A program made the translations under genes and the position numbers. A stretch of DNA of 64,000 nucleotides from Madurella fahalii (lineage: Eukaryota; Ascomycota; Sordariomycetes; Sordariales): the NCBI GenBank assembly GCA_029876055.1, contig CM056876.1:4898001-4962000 (forward strand). Reading direction: 5' to 3'. Under the pieces are notes generated by a model. That model did not search any database. It was not told the origin of the DNA and saw only the letters and a program-made list of their open reading frames with translations. Shown here in pieces: positions 22,552 through 33,624 of this stretch. The stretch's first letter is position 1. The number at the start of each line of letters is the position of its first letter.

Positions 22552-25500
22552 TCAGGACCCGCGTGCCGGGCTGGCCCCAGGACTATTCTCCCGACTCCCA
22601 TTCCGCGACTCGATGCTTTCCACCATCTCCAGCACGCGGGTACGCGGCCGCTCGAGCCGCACCGCCTCGGCCGTGTGCAGAGTCGACGTCAAGATGGACT
22701 CGGTCCTCAGCGACAGGGAGGGGGAAGTACCGCGGGGAAGCTCAAGCGTGGCCGTCGAGTACCTATTTTGGTCCGTGTCGTGGTCCTTAGACCCAAACTG
22801 AGGAGGCCGGAGACGGGGGGCCTCTTGTAGCCCGTGCTCCGGCTCCCCTGGCGCTGATGCCGATGCCGATGCCGGTGCCGGTGCAGATGCTGATATCGGC
22901 GGTTTGCTGCTCCCTTCGTCATCATCATTGGCACCGTCATCGCCCCGATCAACAACCACAACCGTCTGCTCCTCCTCCTCCACCTCAGCATTCACCACCC
23001 TCAACCTCTCCTTAGGCACCGTGAACATGACCTGCACCAACCTCTGCTCGACAGCCCTTTCAATATCCCATTCACCCTCCTCGCCTTCTTCCCCTCCCCA
23101 AGCCTCCGTTCCTTGCTGCTGCTGCTGTTGCCTCCTCCTCTGCAGGATTCCGCCAGCCCCCAACGAGCGTGACTCAAAATCCGACGCCAGCAGGCCCTCG
23201 CGCGTGGGGCTCTCCTCCCTGCCGCTCCCGGACTCCGTTTCGGGCGTGTTGGTCCCGCCGCTAAACACCCTGCGCAGGCTCCCGAACCAGCTCCTGCGCG
23301 CCGCGCCGCGCCTGTCCTCCTTACTCGGGCTCCCGGGCACGGCCATGTAGTCCTCGTCATCCACCTCGCCCTTGTCATACACATATTCATTCTCGCCCAC
23401 CGCTACTAGCACTGTCCCCTCCGACCGCCCCCCGCTCCCACCAACCCCACCCATCAACAACCCCGGCCCTTCGGCCTGCAGCGCCGCAAAGTTGAGGTGG
23501 GACTTGGCCGTGCTGTAGGTGTGAGCCGAGCCGGACGAGCTCGAGTTGCCCCCGCTGCTCCCCAGTCGACCGCCGCCGCCGCCGCCGCCATCCCCCGAAG
23601 CGGACGCGGCGACGGTTGCGCGCAGCCGGCCGGTGCCCGCGCTCGCCGCGAAGCTGAAGGCGCTGCGCTCCGAGAGGTTGCTCCCCGTGCGGCCCGAGTC
23701 TGAGTCGGCGCTGCTGTTGCCGATGCTCAGGGCGGCCGAGAACTTTCCGGACTTGGTTGATTTGCCCGACTTGGTGGAGAGCCGACGGCTCGGGGAGCCA
23801 GCGCTGCGTGCTGCTGGGGCCCCGGTCGGCTGGTGCTGGTGCTGGTGCTGGTGCTGGCGCGGCGGCGTTTTGTGCACGCTGGCAGACCGGCGCTGGACGA
23901 TTCTAGCGGCCAGGATGCTATCTGCTGCGTCGACGTCTGAGACCCAGGTTTGGACGTCCGGGTCTTGTTCCTGCCCGCCGCCGTGGTCCGGGCTGGGGGT
24001 GTTGGAGGCTCGTGAGGTGGGACTGCTGACGCTGATGCTCGGGGGTGGGAAGAGCCCGCCTACGGGGCTGTCCGTGCCCGAGGGGGTTAGGAATGGGTCG
24101 TCGTGTTCGTCTTCCTTGTCGGGGCTCAGGGGGCAGCTTGCGCCACCGAGATCACCATCTTCGTCTTCGTCGGCTTCGTAGATGGGCTCGATGCGGTTCG
24201 GGTTGCGGTTTAGAGGGGCGAAATCGTACGAGTTGCCTGATCCGAGGCCGGTCGATGGCGTGTACAGGCCCCTGGCGCCGCGAGGGCGGCCGCTCGAGCC
24301 AACTGATGATGGCGGCGGCGGGATGTACAGAGGCGGAAGAGACCTGCCCCCGCTGCGGAGGGACTCATACCCTAGGGAGCGCTGCCCCTGCGTGTAGGGG
24401 TCGCCTCCGCCGGTATACCACTCTCGCGCCGAAGACGCATTCCAGGGAAACATGCCCATGCCGTGGTCGCGCTCGAGCATCTCGTCGTCGCCGCCGAGCC
24501 CGCGGGGCAGGGAACCGTTGACGCCCTGGGCCAAGCCGCGGAGGGCCTCGTCGCGGGCGCGGCGACGTTTGTGGCGGCGGCGGAGGAAGCGGGCGCCGAA
24601 GGCGGCGAGTATGAGGAGGATGAGCAGCCCGACGCCGAGGCCGACACCTAGACCGATCTGCCTGTTGCGTGTAGAGTCATCCGCGTCACCCGCCTGATCC
24701 TCCTCCGGCGGCGCCGCTCCATTCCCCTCATCACTCTCACCACCATCATTGCCCCCACCATTACCCCCACCATTTCCATTCCCACCGCCACCGGTACCCT
24801 CCTCCCTCAACGGATTGACATATTCCGCCGACCAGCTCAAACTAGTCACATTGAAAAACATCCTCTCCCCCATCTGCCTCCTCCTTCTCCTGCTGCTGCC
24901 ACCGCCAATCTCAAACCCGCCCCAAACCATCATAACATTCCCCGGCAGCAGCGCCGCCCCATGGCCGTACACTCCCACTCCCGCTCCCGCTCCCGGTCCC
25001 TGCCCCGCTTCCCCGTTCACACGGGGCGCCTCCCAGCGCCAGCCCACGAACCCGCCGCCCGTCCCCATCCGCAGCACAAGCAGCTGCGGCTCCGCCGGCG
25101 TGCCCACATCCCCCACCCACCCGCCGTACACCACGACCGCCGTCCCGTCCTCGCTCAGGACGGCCGTGTGCCCGCTGCGACTGTCCACCCGCACCGCCTC
25201 GCGCACCACGAGGTCCGTGCTCCCCCCCGCGGAGGGCGGCGCGGGCGCGGAGACGCCGACGTACGTCCACGTCTCCTCGGGCAGCGACCACACGGCGGCG
25301 GTGGACATGTTGACAAAGGCCTGCGGGGTGTGGCCGCCTAGCAGGAGGTGGCTGGTCTGTTGGGTGGTGATGGGATCGCCGCCGTTGTCCGGACCTGGGC
25401 GCGTGGAGAGGGAGACCGGGAGCTCGGTCAGCGTGAAGCCTGCGTGGGGGATGGGGTTGGAGCCGGTGAGCGGGGCGTAGGCGAGGGTGTAGCTGTTGGT

Positions 25501-26376
25501 GTCGGTGCTGTCCTGGGATGGGGTGGGAGGGGAGAGACGGAGCATGCGGTTGGAGTAGGTTGCGGAGGATTGCTGCGGGGCGTCGCTAGGGGAGGACGGA
25601 GAGCTGGAGGACGGACACATCCCCCCGTAGAGGTAGACTGTTGGCTCCGAGATGGTTGGGCTGAGCTGTGCGGAGAAGGTGAGGATTCCGCCGAGGTGGT
25701 AGGGCCCGGATTGGGCATAGTCCCAGCTGGAAGTTGGGGCTACCGCGAGGGATGTCCATGTCTTGGAGTCCGGGGCGTATGTCCAGAGGGAGGAGGACGA
25801 CGGGGTTGACGAGGAGGAGCAGTCGCCTGCTACGACAAGCAGAGTGCCGTTGCGGAGTATGGTGGGTGCAAATGCGATGCAGCTGTCGCTCTCCGAAGGT
25901 AGAAATGGTAGGTCGGAAGCGAGCGTTTGGGGCTGGACGGAGGAGGCTTGTAAGGTGGAAGAGAAGTCGAGAGATAGGAAGTCGACAGCGTTGGCAACGC
26001 CGCCGCGAGGAGTGAAGATGTAAGCGACCGAATTGTCGCCGCTCCTACCACCGTCCGGGGGTAGCAGGATCGTGGTCGGGACGTATGGTAGTGCCTGCCT
26101 GGCGGAGGCCGGTGTGGCTAGGCTGAGGGCCGCAAAGGCGAGTGCCGTCCATGCGGATGCGGACGTGGCCCGCCGGTGACACAGACGTGGACGGGACCCC
26201 AGGGTTGCCGGTGTGCACCCGGCTGTGGATGGCGACCGGGGGCCCGCCCGGGCATTACCCCCTGCGGGCGCCGGCATTGATGTGCGTTTCTCGGAGCCGG
26301 AAGCTTTGTAGGTGGTAGGCCGCGATTCGGGTCGATCTCGCTTAGCGACGCATTGTTGTCTCGCCGACCGCCGCAC
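22552..26376 (-). CDS. Kelch/galactose-oxidase-like beta-propeller membrane protein
   Basis: A single open frame of 1274 residues. The hydrophobic stretch WTALAFAALSLATPASA (about residues 75-92) is likely a signal peptide. Residues about 95-540 carry kelch-like blade motifs (VYLYGGMC, HLLLGGHT, VVVYGGWVGDVG, MMVWGGFEIGG). A Gly/Asn-rich linker leads to one transmembrane helix (GLGVGLGVGLLILLILAAFGA, about 574-597). The basic stop-transfer FLRRRHKRRR and a long disordered cytosolic tail with poly-Gln, His-Gln, Gly and Ser runs follow. The topology is type I. The true start may be a later methionine (such as M33), because the signal segment is otherwise unusually far from the N-terminus. Fungal kelch membrane proteins of this layout are linked to cell polarity or wall sensing, but no specific role can be assigned. 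It converges with the NRPS-like gene and probably marks the edge of the biosynthetic group. Confidence 0.82.
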   Translation of the reverse strand: MRRSARQQCVAKRDRPESRPTTYKASGSEKRTSMPAPAGGNARAGPRSPSTAGCTPATLGSRPRLCHRRATSASAWTALAFAALSLATPASARQALPYVPTTILLPPDGGRSGDNSVAYIFTPRGGVANAVDFLSLDFSSTLQASSVQPQTLASDLPFLPSESDSCIAFAPTILRNGTLLVVAGDCSSSSTPSSSSLWTYAPDSKTWTSLAVAPTSSWDYAQSGPYHLGGILTFSAQLSPTISEPTVYLYGGMCPSSSSPSSPSDAPQQSSATYSNRMLRLSPPTPSQDSTDTNSYTLAYAPLTGSNPIPHAGFTLTELPVSLSTRPGPDNGGDPITTQQTSHLLLGGHTPQAFVNMSTAAVWSLPEETWTYVGVSAPAPPSAGGSTDLVVREAVRVDSRSGHTAVLSEDGTAVVVYGGWVGDVGTPAEPQLLVLRMGTGGGFVGWRWEAPRVNGEAGQGPGAGAGVGVYGHGAALLPGNVMMVWGGFEIGGGSSRRRRRQMGERMFFNVTSLSWSAEYVNPLREEGTGGGGNGNGGGNGGGNDGGESDEGNGAAPPEEDQAGDADDSTRNRQIGLGVGLGVGLLILLILAAFGARFLRRRHKRRRARDEALRGLAQGVNGSLPRGLGGDDEMLERDHGMGMFPWNASSAREWYTGGGDPYTQGQRSLGYESLRSGGRSLPPLYIPPPPSSVGSSGRPRGARGLYTPSTGLGSGNSYDFAPLNRNPNRIEPIYEADEDEDGDLGGASCPLSPDKEDEHDDPFLTPSGTDSPVGGLFPPPSISVSSPTSRASNTPSPDHGGGQEQDPDVQTWVSDVDAADSILAARIVQRRSASVHKTPPRQHQHQHQHQPTGAPAARSAGSPSRRLSTKSGKSTKSGKFSAALSIGNSSADSDSGRTGSNLSERSAFSFAASAGTGRLRATVAASASGDGGGGGGGRLGSSGGNSSSSGSAHTYSTAKSHLNFAALQAEGPGLLMGGVGGSGGRSEGTVLVAVGENEYVYDKGEVDDEDYMAVPGSPSKEDRRGAARRSWFGSLRRVFSGGTNTPETESGSGREESPTREGLLASDFESRSLGAGGILQRRRQQQQQQGTEAWGGEEGEEGEWDIERAVEQRLVQVMFTVPKERLRVVNAEVEEEEQTVVVVDRGDDGANDDDEGSSKPPISASAPAPASASASAPGEPEHGLQEAPRLRPPQFGSKDHDTDQNRYSTATLELPRGTSPSLSLRTESILTSTLHTAEAVRLERPRTRVLEMVESIESRNGSRENSPGASPARGS
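23828..23874. repeat. CTGGTG hexanucleotide repeat (His-Gln coding)
   Basis: Tandem CTGGTG units within the kelch gene encode the alternating His-Gln tract of its cytosolic tail. Confidence 0.85.
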
Positions 26377-27136
26377 CCTATAATAGCCGATGAAGAATGT
26401 CGACAGTGTCTCTCTCCCTTGCGCCGGGAATAAGCTGAGGAATCGATCGGCCGCTCAGACCAACCCTGCAATGACACTCCTCGTAATGGAACAAGTGCGG
26501 TTCAAACACAATAACAACAAGAAGAATAACAGCTCATCATCTCGGCCTGGGTGCTGCGCGATGAGCTGGCGTCAAAATCGACTGGCGGAGACGATGCACG
26601 ATTTACGATAGGACAGGGGAAGAAACAGGGCGAAAGTGAGATGCATTCCATTTGAGGGGTCAAATTACGGGTAATGTCAACAAACGGCCCAGATCCATCA
26701 GAGCCGGTGAGCGCAGCGGCTGCAGAGAATGCCACCCCAAGAAAAGGCAGTTCGCATCTACGATTGGCTCACCCGGCTCTGGACCGGTGCGCCGATGCAG
26801 AAGCTGACCGAGTCTTGTCCAGATCGGTCAGTTCCATTGCCGATGCGCATGGCTGTGGCGTTGTGCTTGTTGCCACGGCAACACGCGGCCAGAGCCTGCG
26901 GGGTCGCCCACCTCACCGCACCCGAAGGTGAGTATGTCACACCTGTAACGTTGTCCAGAAACGCCATGAATCACACAAAATGAACTGGTCAGTTGATAGG
27001 TAGAGGGGAAAAGAAAAGGAAAGGAAAAGCGAAAAGGAAAAGGGAAAAAAAAAAATTGTAATTGGCTCCAGACTCCAACTTCCGGGTGATACCAGATGGC
27101 TGAAGGGATTAGCATAGAGACACAAGAACCATTGAA
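26377..27136. other. Intergenic with polypurine tract
   Basis: The 5' flank of the kelch gene and the 3' flank of the coiled-coil gene. A roughly 50-bp A/G-only tract spans about 27003-27053. No gene is supported. Confidence 0.55.
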
Positions 27137-28651
27137 TCACTCCTCCTCCAGCCTCTCCTGCAACGCCGCTATCTCCGTCATCAATACCTCCACCCTCTTC
27201 TCTGCCTTGACAGCCCTCATCCGTTGCTCGTGCACGCGCGCCGCCAATTTTGCATTATCCTCCCCCACCGCGAGCATCAGCTCATCCCTCGCCTTCCGCA
27301 GCCGCCTGTTCTCGTGCTTCAGCGTCTCGATCTGCGCCTTGGTCGACTCGTCCTCATCGCGCAGCCTCTCGTTTTCCAGCTCGATCCTCTGCGCCTGGTA
27401 GATGCGCTCCGTATACCTCTTCTCCAGCTCGGTCGCCCTCTCGGGGAACTTGGGCTGTACGCACGCCACGACGGTCGGCTGGGCCTCCGTCTCCCTCGTG
27501 TGCGCCACGCCCGGGTGGTGCTCCCAGGCCGGCAGCACAAACAGCGTGTTCCTCCCCTGGCCCGCCAGGCGGTAGTACCGCGTCATGATGTTCACCGGCA
27601 CGATGCCGCGGGCATACTCCCTCCCGCCTCGCTCGCTCTCCCAGATGTAGTCGCCTACCGCGCCGTTCCGCCGCCAGACCCTCTCCCGGGCCTGCACCAG
27701 CGCCTCCTGCCTGTCGAGGACGTCGTGCACGTGCTCGAAGACGTCGTCCCCGGCGTTGACCAGCACCCACCGGTCCTGCGGGTAGGCAATCTCGCGGCCG
27801 GCTGCCCGGCCGTCCGGGCCGAGGCCGGCGAGGTACTGGTGCGGGATGGCCGCCTCGCCGGCCAGCGCGTCGAGCGCGTTGCCGTAGGACCGCTCGAGGT
27901 CGTGCATGCGCGCCACGAGGTGCTGCGTGAAGAGCAGCCACTGGCCCAGCAGGCTGTTGCGCGCGTTGCCGAGATCCTCGTCGTCGTGCTCCTGCGACGT
28001 GGGCAGGATGCTGAGCAGCCCGCCCGTGCTGCTGAACTCGTGGTCGAGCCGCTCCAGGCAGGCATTGGTGTGCATGATGAGGGCGTGGTGGTTGGCGTAG
28101 GGCCTCTGTTTCTCGCCCTTGGCCCGCGGCGGCTTCGCCTCGGCGAAGGGGCAGTGGTAGGTTGTCCCGAGCGCCTCGTGCCGGCCGCGCACTTCGTTGG
28201 CGAGCGCCAGGAGGGGTTTGTTGTGGTTCGGGTCGTCATTGGTGTAAGGCACGGTGAGGTCCGAGAGGAAGTCGAACGAGTCATTGAGCTCGTACTTGTA
28301 CGCGAAGGGGTCCTCCTGCCCTTTGCCCTTCTTGCTGGCCTTTTTCGGATCGCCGCTCGCGATTTCGCCCGATTTGATGGTGGGGTTGAGCGCGTAGATG
28401 AGGATGCACAGCGATTGCGCATGCTGCTTGAGCGCGAGCAGCGTGGGCGGCACGCCGTGCGTCGAGAGGTAGCCGCAGTTGACATGGCGGAACAGGCCCT
28501 CCTTGACCTCACGCTCGCGCATTCGCGACCATCGCGAGAAGTAAGGCAGCGCGAAGTCGGTGCCCTTGACGTAGCCCCGCTGCCCGGCCTGTTCGTCGTC
28601 CTCGTGCTCGACCAGATGCGCCGGAACAGACCTTCTGTCCGTTGTAGCCAT
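27137..28651 (-). CDS. Conserved-looking protein with C-terminal coiled coil, function unknown
   Basis: An uninterrupted frame encoding 504 residues from the second methionine (MATTDRRSVPAHL). The upstream Met at 28699 would translate the AT-repeat leader (KNIYIYIERES), so I prefer 28651. No known domain was recognised. The first 380 residues are soluble, mixed-charge and rich in His, Asp and Arg, with segments such as HVNCGYLSTHGVPPTLLALK and WRRNGAVGDYIWESERGG. Residues about 405-504 (from FPERATELEKRY) are almost all heptad-like Glu/Lys/Arg/Leu and predict a long coiled coil ending the protein. GC-rich, gene-like codon use and the length of the frame support a real gene. It is not obviously connected to the adjacent clusters. 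Confidence 0.75.
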   Translation of the reverse strand: MATTDRRSVPAHLVEHEDDEQAGQRGYVKGTDFALPYFSRWSRMREREVKEGLFRHVNCGYLSTHGVPPTLLALKQHAQSLCILIYALNPTIKSGEIASGDPKKASKKGKGQEDPFAYKYELNDSFDFLSDLTVPYTNDDPNHNKPLLALANEVRGRHEALGTTYHCPFAEAKPPRAKGEKQRPYANHHALIMHTNACLERLDHEFSSTGGLLSILPTSQEHDDEDLGNARNSLLGQWLLFTQHLVARMHDLERSYGNALDALAGEAAIPHQYLAGLGPDGRAAGREIAYPQDRWVLVNAGDDVFEHVHDVLDRQEALVQARERVWRRNGAVGDYIWESERGGREYARGIVPVNIMTRYYRLAGQGRNTLFVLPAWEHHPGVAHTRETEAQPTVVACVQPKFPERATELEKRYTERIYQAQRIELENERLRDEDESTKAQIETLKHENRRLRKARDELMLAVGEDNAKLAARVHEQRMRAVKAEKRVEVLMTEIAALQERLEEE

Positions 28652-28655
28652 TGTC

Positions 28656-28690
28656 GTACTCTCTCTCTCTATATATATATATATATTTTT
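28656..28690. repeat. (CT)n(AT)n dinucleotide repeat in the 5' leader
   Basis: A CT run followed by an AT run and T6 lies immediately upstream of the coiled-coil gene start, in its leader or core promoter. Confidence 0.9.
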
Positions 28691-30727
28691 TGCTACCAAC
28701 TCTACCGAGACGAGTACCTCTGCTAGGGAGACAATCGTCTTCCGCTACGACTTCGCCCGCTCCGTTACATATTTCGGATGTTTCATTGTCGCCGCATGCC
28801 AACGGTCGCCGTCCGCGTCGCAAACATGTCCGCCCGCATTGTCTAGGACTTGTCCGGACAAGCACCCAGACAAAGACAGCACCAACATGGCCCTCTGCGA
28901 TGGACGGAAACAGACATGTTACCCGTCCACCTCGCTGACATCCAATTGCGCTGCCGCCAACCGTGATGGTTGGGCACCCGAAACTCTGGCCTCTCGCCCC
29001 GGTTGATGGGCAAATACTACTGGTGTGATCTGAGCTTCCGATTTCATCTCAACCCCGCTTGTCTTGCTGATCGATCGCAGATCGAGTTTGTTGCACGAGC
29101 TTGGGCCATGGTTCCACTGGCCGACAGCCGTGCACGGGCCGATCAAGGCGCCGGAATCGGGGAATCACGACCCGCTGGGTATGCGACAAATGGCGGGATG
29201 ATGGCATTTCTGCACCTCATCTTTCGATTATCGACAAGCTTCGGCGAAGCGGCGCAAACGCTGACGTGCGGGTGCAGTGGTGTGGCCACGGGCCGGATTG
29301 GACAGGCTTGAGGAATATAACTTGATGCATACGGGCGCGCCGCTGCATTGGGTCGATGATGCCTGCGCAGCTGAGTTGAGGTGCGCGGCGTAGTCAGCGG
29401 CCACTGCCGGGACACGGGCCCTCTTGCTCAATCTGGAATCCGCCGACCGCTCATTTCGTTAATTACCGATCGCTGACAAGGACATCGGTCTGAGAGTTCG
29501 GATGCTTCACAAGGCAAAGCAAACACATGACGATACCCAGAAATAAATTGCAGGTGCTCCGCCCCTCTGCCGTCGTGAAACGCAATCACGGTTGCCACAT
29601 CTCCAGCTCAAGAGCACAAAGCACCAGACGCCGCTGAAATTCCTTGTGACGTGTTTGATAAAACACAGCTGAAAAGTGGAGCTGGCATACTGCGGGGAGT
29701 CCTGGCCCCAATGCTTGTGTTGATCTGCAAGAGGACGGCGCGGCTTCTCGATCCGAGCACACAACTATCGACGAGCGAGGGGCTGGATTCTAAGACATTG
29801 AGCCATTTTAACGATTCCTCGTGCGACTCACTTGGGAGAGGCAGCGAAGATCTCTCTTGGCTACCTGCGGTGAAAGGGAGACAAGCTGACAAGTGCGGAG
29901 CCGAGGAGGCAGCCCCAGCAAACGAAGCAAAACATGCCCAGCAAATTCACTTCATTTTGGCTTTCTTGTAGCCAAGATTTTTAGGGTTGCAGCGTGACTG
30001 CCGTGACCCTGGCTCGGCCGCTGAAATTTGCAGGTACTCAACCCCACAAGCTATTTCACTGGACGGGGGGTTGCGTCATTGAGAGATCAGCAAGGAGAGG
30101 GAGAGAGCGAGCTCGTGTAGCAAGCCACTGACCTGAGCGGCGTGGGAGAGCCTGGAAGATACAAAAAATAAAATAAAAATAAAAAAAAGCCTTGGGTTGA
30201 ACAATGATGATGTATGCCACCCCAATCGCACGGGAACAAGGTCCATATCAAGGACTGGCCATGCTTTAAAACGCCGTTGCCCTCCCCCGGGCTTGTCCCA
30301 GTGTCTCTGGATGTTCCCCGATTTCAATGCGCCAAGGGCTCTGGTCAGAGCTTCCTAGCCAGTCAAGTCCGTCTTTGATCCCCGTGTCTCAAACCGTAGG
30401 AACCCCCCTTGCTTCCCCTTGCTCCTTCTGTGCTCCATTCCATCGTGGGCCGAGTTCACTGGCGCTCCCAAGCGCCTTGGCCCGGCCCCGATCGGGCCTG
30501 AAGTTAATATGAGCCTCAGCCGCTGTCATGCCGTGTCCCGTTGAATTCCTAGGGGTCTGACACGCTCGTTTCAGGATATTGCAACTGTCGCCCGGAGGTG
30601 CAAGTGTTTCCTGGGAGCGCTCCCTCTCTGCCACCATCACCGTTCGTCGCAACGAGGCACGCGGCGAACCATCAAAGGAACATCCCAAAGATCGGTCGCA
30701 GGACTTTGATTCTGCACAGTCGCCAAA
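28691..30727. other. 2-kb divergent intergenic region
   Basis: The promoter space for the coiled-coil gene (left) and the channel gene (right). Scattered open frames up to 137 codons have no motifs. No repeat of note except a short A-rich patch near 30166-30188. Confidence 0.5.
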
Positions 30728-32257
30728 ATGAGTAGCGACGATCCGAATGCGCCCGCAGAGCCGGCCTCTCTGTCGGGTAAGTACCTGCGTGAGAACAACC
30801 ATTGCGTGGCGGGATGCTAACCATGGGCCGGCAAAGGCATGCTCTCGACCCTCGCGCCGGTCGCCGCGGTCTCCGGAGTGTACATCGCCGTCTTCCTCGT
30901 CCTGCGAAGAAGCCAGAGGCGCTACTATGCCCCAAGAACTTACCTCGGGAGCTTGAAGGAGAGGTATGAACTGTGTAGCCCTTTCTTTGCTTTCGGACCC
31001 TTCAGTTGCTTAACGACGACACAGCGAGCGCTCGCCTCCCCTGCCCAATGGCTTCCTCGACTGGGTGTCGAGCTTTTGGAAGATACCCGACATCTACGCC
31101 CTCCAGCACCAGTCTCTCGACGCCTACCTCTACCTCCGCTACCTGCGCATGGCCTTGGTGCTCTGCTTCGTCGGCTGCTGCATCACATGGCCCATTCTGT
31201 TTCCCGTCAACGCCACGGGCGGCGGCGGACAGGTCCAGCTCGATATCCTGACGTATGCCAACATCAATCAGGCGACGCAGAACAACCGCTATTACGCCCA
31301 CGTCTTTGTCGCCTGGCTCTACTTTGGCTTCGTCATGTACTTGATCATGCGCGAGTGCATCTTCTACATCAACCTGCGCCAGGCCTTCCTGCTGAGCCCC
31401 TTCTATGCCAACCGCATCTCGTCGCGCACCGTCCTGTTCACCTCGGTCCCGGAGCCCTATCTGAACGAGGCGAGCCTGCGCAAGGTCTTTGGCAATTCGG
31501 TCAAGAACATTTGGATCACGAGCGACACGGACGAGGTGGACAAGCTGGTCGAGGACCGTGATAAGGCTGCCATGCGCCTCGAGAAGGCCGAGGTCAAGCT
31601 GATCAAGCTGGCCAACGCCGAGCGCCAGAAGGCCATCAAGGCCGGCGCGAACCCCAACGACGCGGAAAAGGCGCCCGCGGGCGATGGGACCATTGCCGGG
31701 CGTTGGGTTCCCAGCGACAAGCGCCCGACGCACCGTCTCGGCCCGCTGGGCCTGATCGGCAAGAAGGTCGACAGCATCAACTGGTGCCGCGCCGAGCTCG
31801 AGCGTCTCATCCCCGAGGTCGAGGCCGCCCAGGCCAAATACCGTGCCGGCGGCTACAAGCGGATTCCGGGCGTCTTCATAGAGTTCAACACGCAGTCGGA
31901 TGCCGAGGGCGCCTCGCAAATCCTCACCCATCACCAGGGCCTCAACATGACGCCCAAGTATGTCGGCATCCGGCCCGACGAGGTCATTTGGAAGTCACTC
32001 GCCATGCCCTGGTGGCAAAAGGTCATCCGCCGCTACGCCGTGGTGGGTTTCATCACGGCCATGATCATCTTCTGGGCAGTTCCCGTCGCCTTCGTCGGTC
32101 TTGTCAGCAACGTCACGTATCTCGCTGGCATTGAATGGCTGCGCTGGCTCAAGGAGATCCCTCCCGTCATCATGGGAGTCATCACCGGCCTCTTGCCCTC
32201 CATCGCTCTCGCCATTCTGATGTCGCTGGTGCCTATCGTGATGCGCTGTACGTTTTC

Positions 32258-32288
<31 letters not shown>

Positions 32289-33624
32289 GCCGCCGGCGGT
32301 TTGTATCATGTCTGCTAACCGGAGACAGTGTGCGCAAGGCTGGCTGGAGAACCCTCGGTCTCGCGAGTCGAGCTCTTCACGCAGAACGCCTACTTTGCCT
32401 TCCAGGTTATCCAAGTCTTCCTGGTTACCACGGTAGCGTCGTCCGCAACCGCAGTTGTCAGGCAGCTCATCGACAGTCCCACCAGTGCCCCGGCCATCCT
32501 AGCTTCTAACCTGCCCAAGTCGTCCAACTTCTACATTTCCTACTTTATCGTCCAGGGCTTGACCATCGCCACGAGCGTGCTCACCCAGGTCATCGGCTTT
32601 GTCATCTTCACTCTCCTGTACAAGTTCCTGGCCAAGACGCCCCGGGCGCTCTACACCAAGTGGTCTCGTCTCAGCGCTATCTCGTGGGGCAGCACCATGC
32701 CCGTATACACCAACATTGTGGTAGTCGGTACGTTTTAATTTTTTTTTCCCAACCTGCTTCATGGCCGCATCCCGCTGACTCGGTACAGCCATCACGTACT
32801 CCTGCATTGCCCCTCTGATGCTCGGCTGGGCCACAATCGCCATGTTCCTCTTCTACTTCGCCTGGCGGTACAACGTCTTCTTCGTGACCGACACGCAGAT
32901 CGACACGCGCGGTCTCATCTACCCGCGCGCCATCAAGCAGCTCTTTACCGGCCTGTACATCGCCGAGGTCTGCATGATTGGCCTCTTCGGCGCGTCGGTT
33001 GCGCCCGGCCCGCTGGTCCTCATGGTCGCCTTCCTCGTCTTCACCATCCTCTTCCACATGAGCCTCAACAGCGCCCTGAACCCGCTCATGTACAACCTGC
33101 CCTTGACTCTGCTCGCCGAGGAGGAAACCCAGGCCCATCTGCTGGACCCCGAAGCCGGCGAAGGCATCGGCTCCAGCGCCAGTCACGAGAAGAACCCCCA
33201 GCCCATCGACCTCAACGGCGACGGCGTCGTCGACCATTCGGAGCAGAACATGCTGCACGCGCGCGCGGCCGCCAAGGCCAGCGCCGGGGCCGGCAACCCC
33301 CTGACGCGCTTCCTCAAGCCGTGGATCTTCGCCGACTATGCCACGCTGCGGAAGCTGGTGCCGCGGCACGTGGCGTTGGACCCCTATTCGGACGAGGTGG
33401 CGGCCAACGCGTACAACCCGCCCTCGGTGACGTCGAACACGCCGCTTCTGTGGATCCCGAGCGACGCGGCCGGCGCGGGCGTGTCAAGGCAGGAGGTGGA
33501 GCACACGAGCCGGGTCATCCCCATCACCGACGAGGGCTGCGACCTGGACGTGGAGACGGGCAAGTTGGTCTGGGATGTCGAGGGGACGAGGCCGCCTGTT
33601 TGGGAGGAGAAGATTCTTTTCTAG
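30728..33624 (+). CDS. CSC1/OSCA/TMEM63-family cation channel (RSN1 7TM)
   Basis: Predicted calcium-permeable, osmotically or mechanically gated channel of the plasma membrane or an endomembrane. Five exons (30728-30776, 30837-30963, 31025-32247, 32329-32727, 32789-33624) give 877 residues. The N-terminus has a first membrane helix (LAPVAAVSGVYIAVFLVL) and two more. A cytosolic RRM-like region follows, with TVLFTSVPEPYLNE and a charged helix. The conserved RSN1 7TM block runs from VIWKSLAMPWWQK through TQNAYFAFQVIQVFLV to FHMSLNSALNPLMYNLP, and contains FRWPRAIKQLFTGLY-like sequence at IYPRAIKQLFTGLYIAE. The tail holds a canonical EF-hand loop, DLNGDGVVDHSE (about residues 740-751). Introns fit in phase; intron 3 carries a T28 run. 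Family membership is secure, while gating and ion selectivity are family inference. Confidence 0.93.
32261..32288. repeat. T28 homopolymer in channel intron 3
   Basis: An uninterrupted 28-T run directly after the intron donor region of the CSC1-like gene, part of its pyrimidine-rich intron. Confidence 0.95.

Noticed and set aside
27224..28726. 500-codon plus-strand frame antisense to the coiled-coil gene
   Set aside because: A shadow of the minus-strand gene: Arg/Val/Leu-rich reverse-complement reading without domains. The minus frame has a sensible coiled coil and start.
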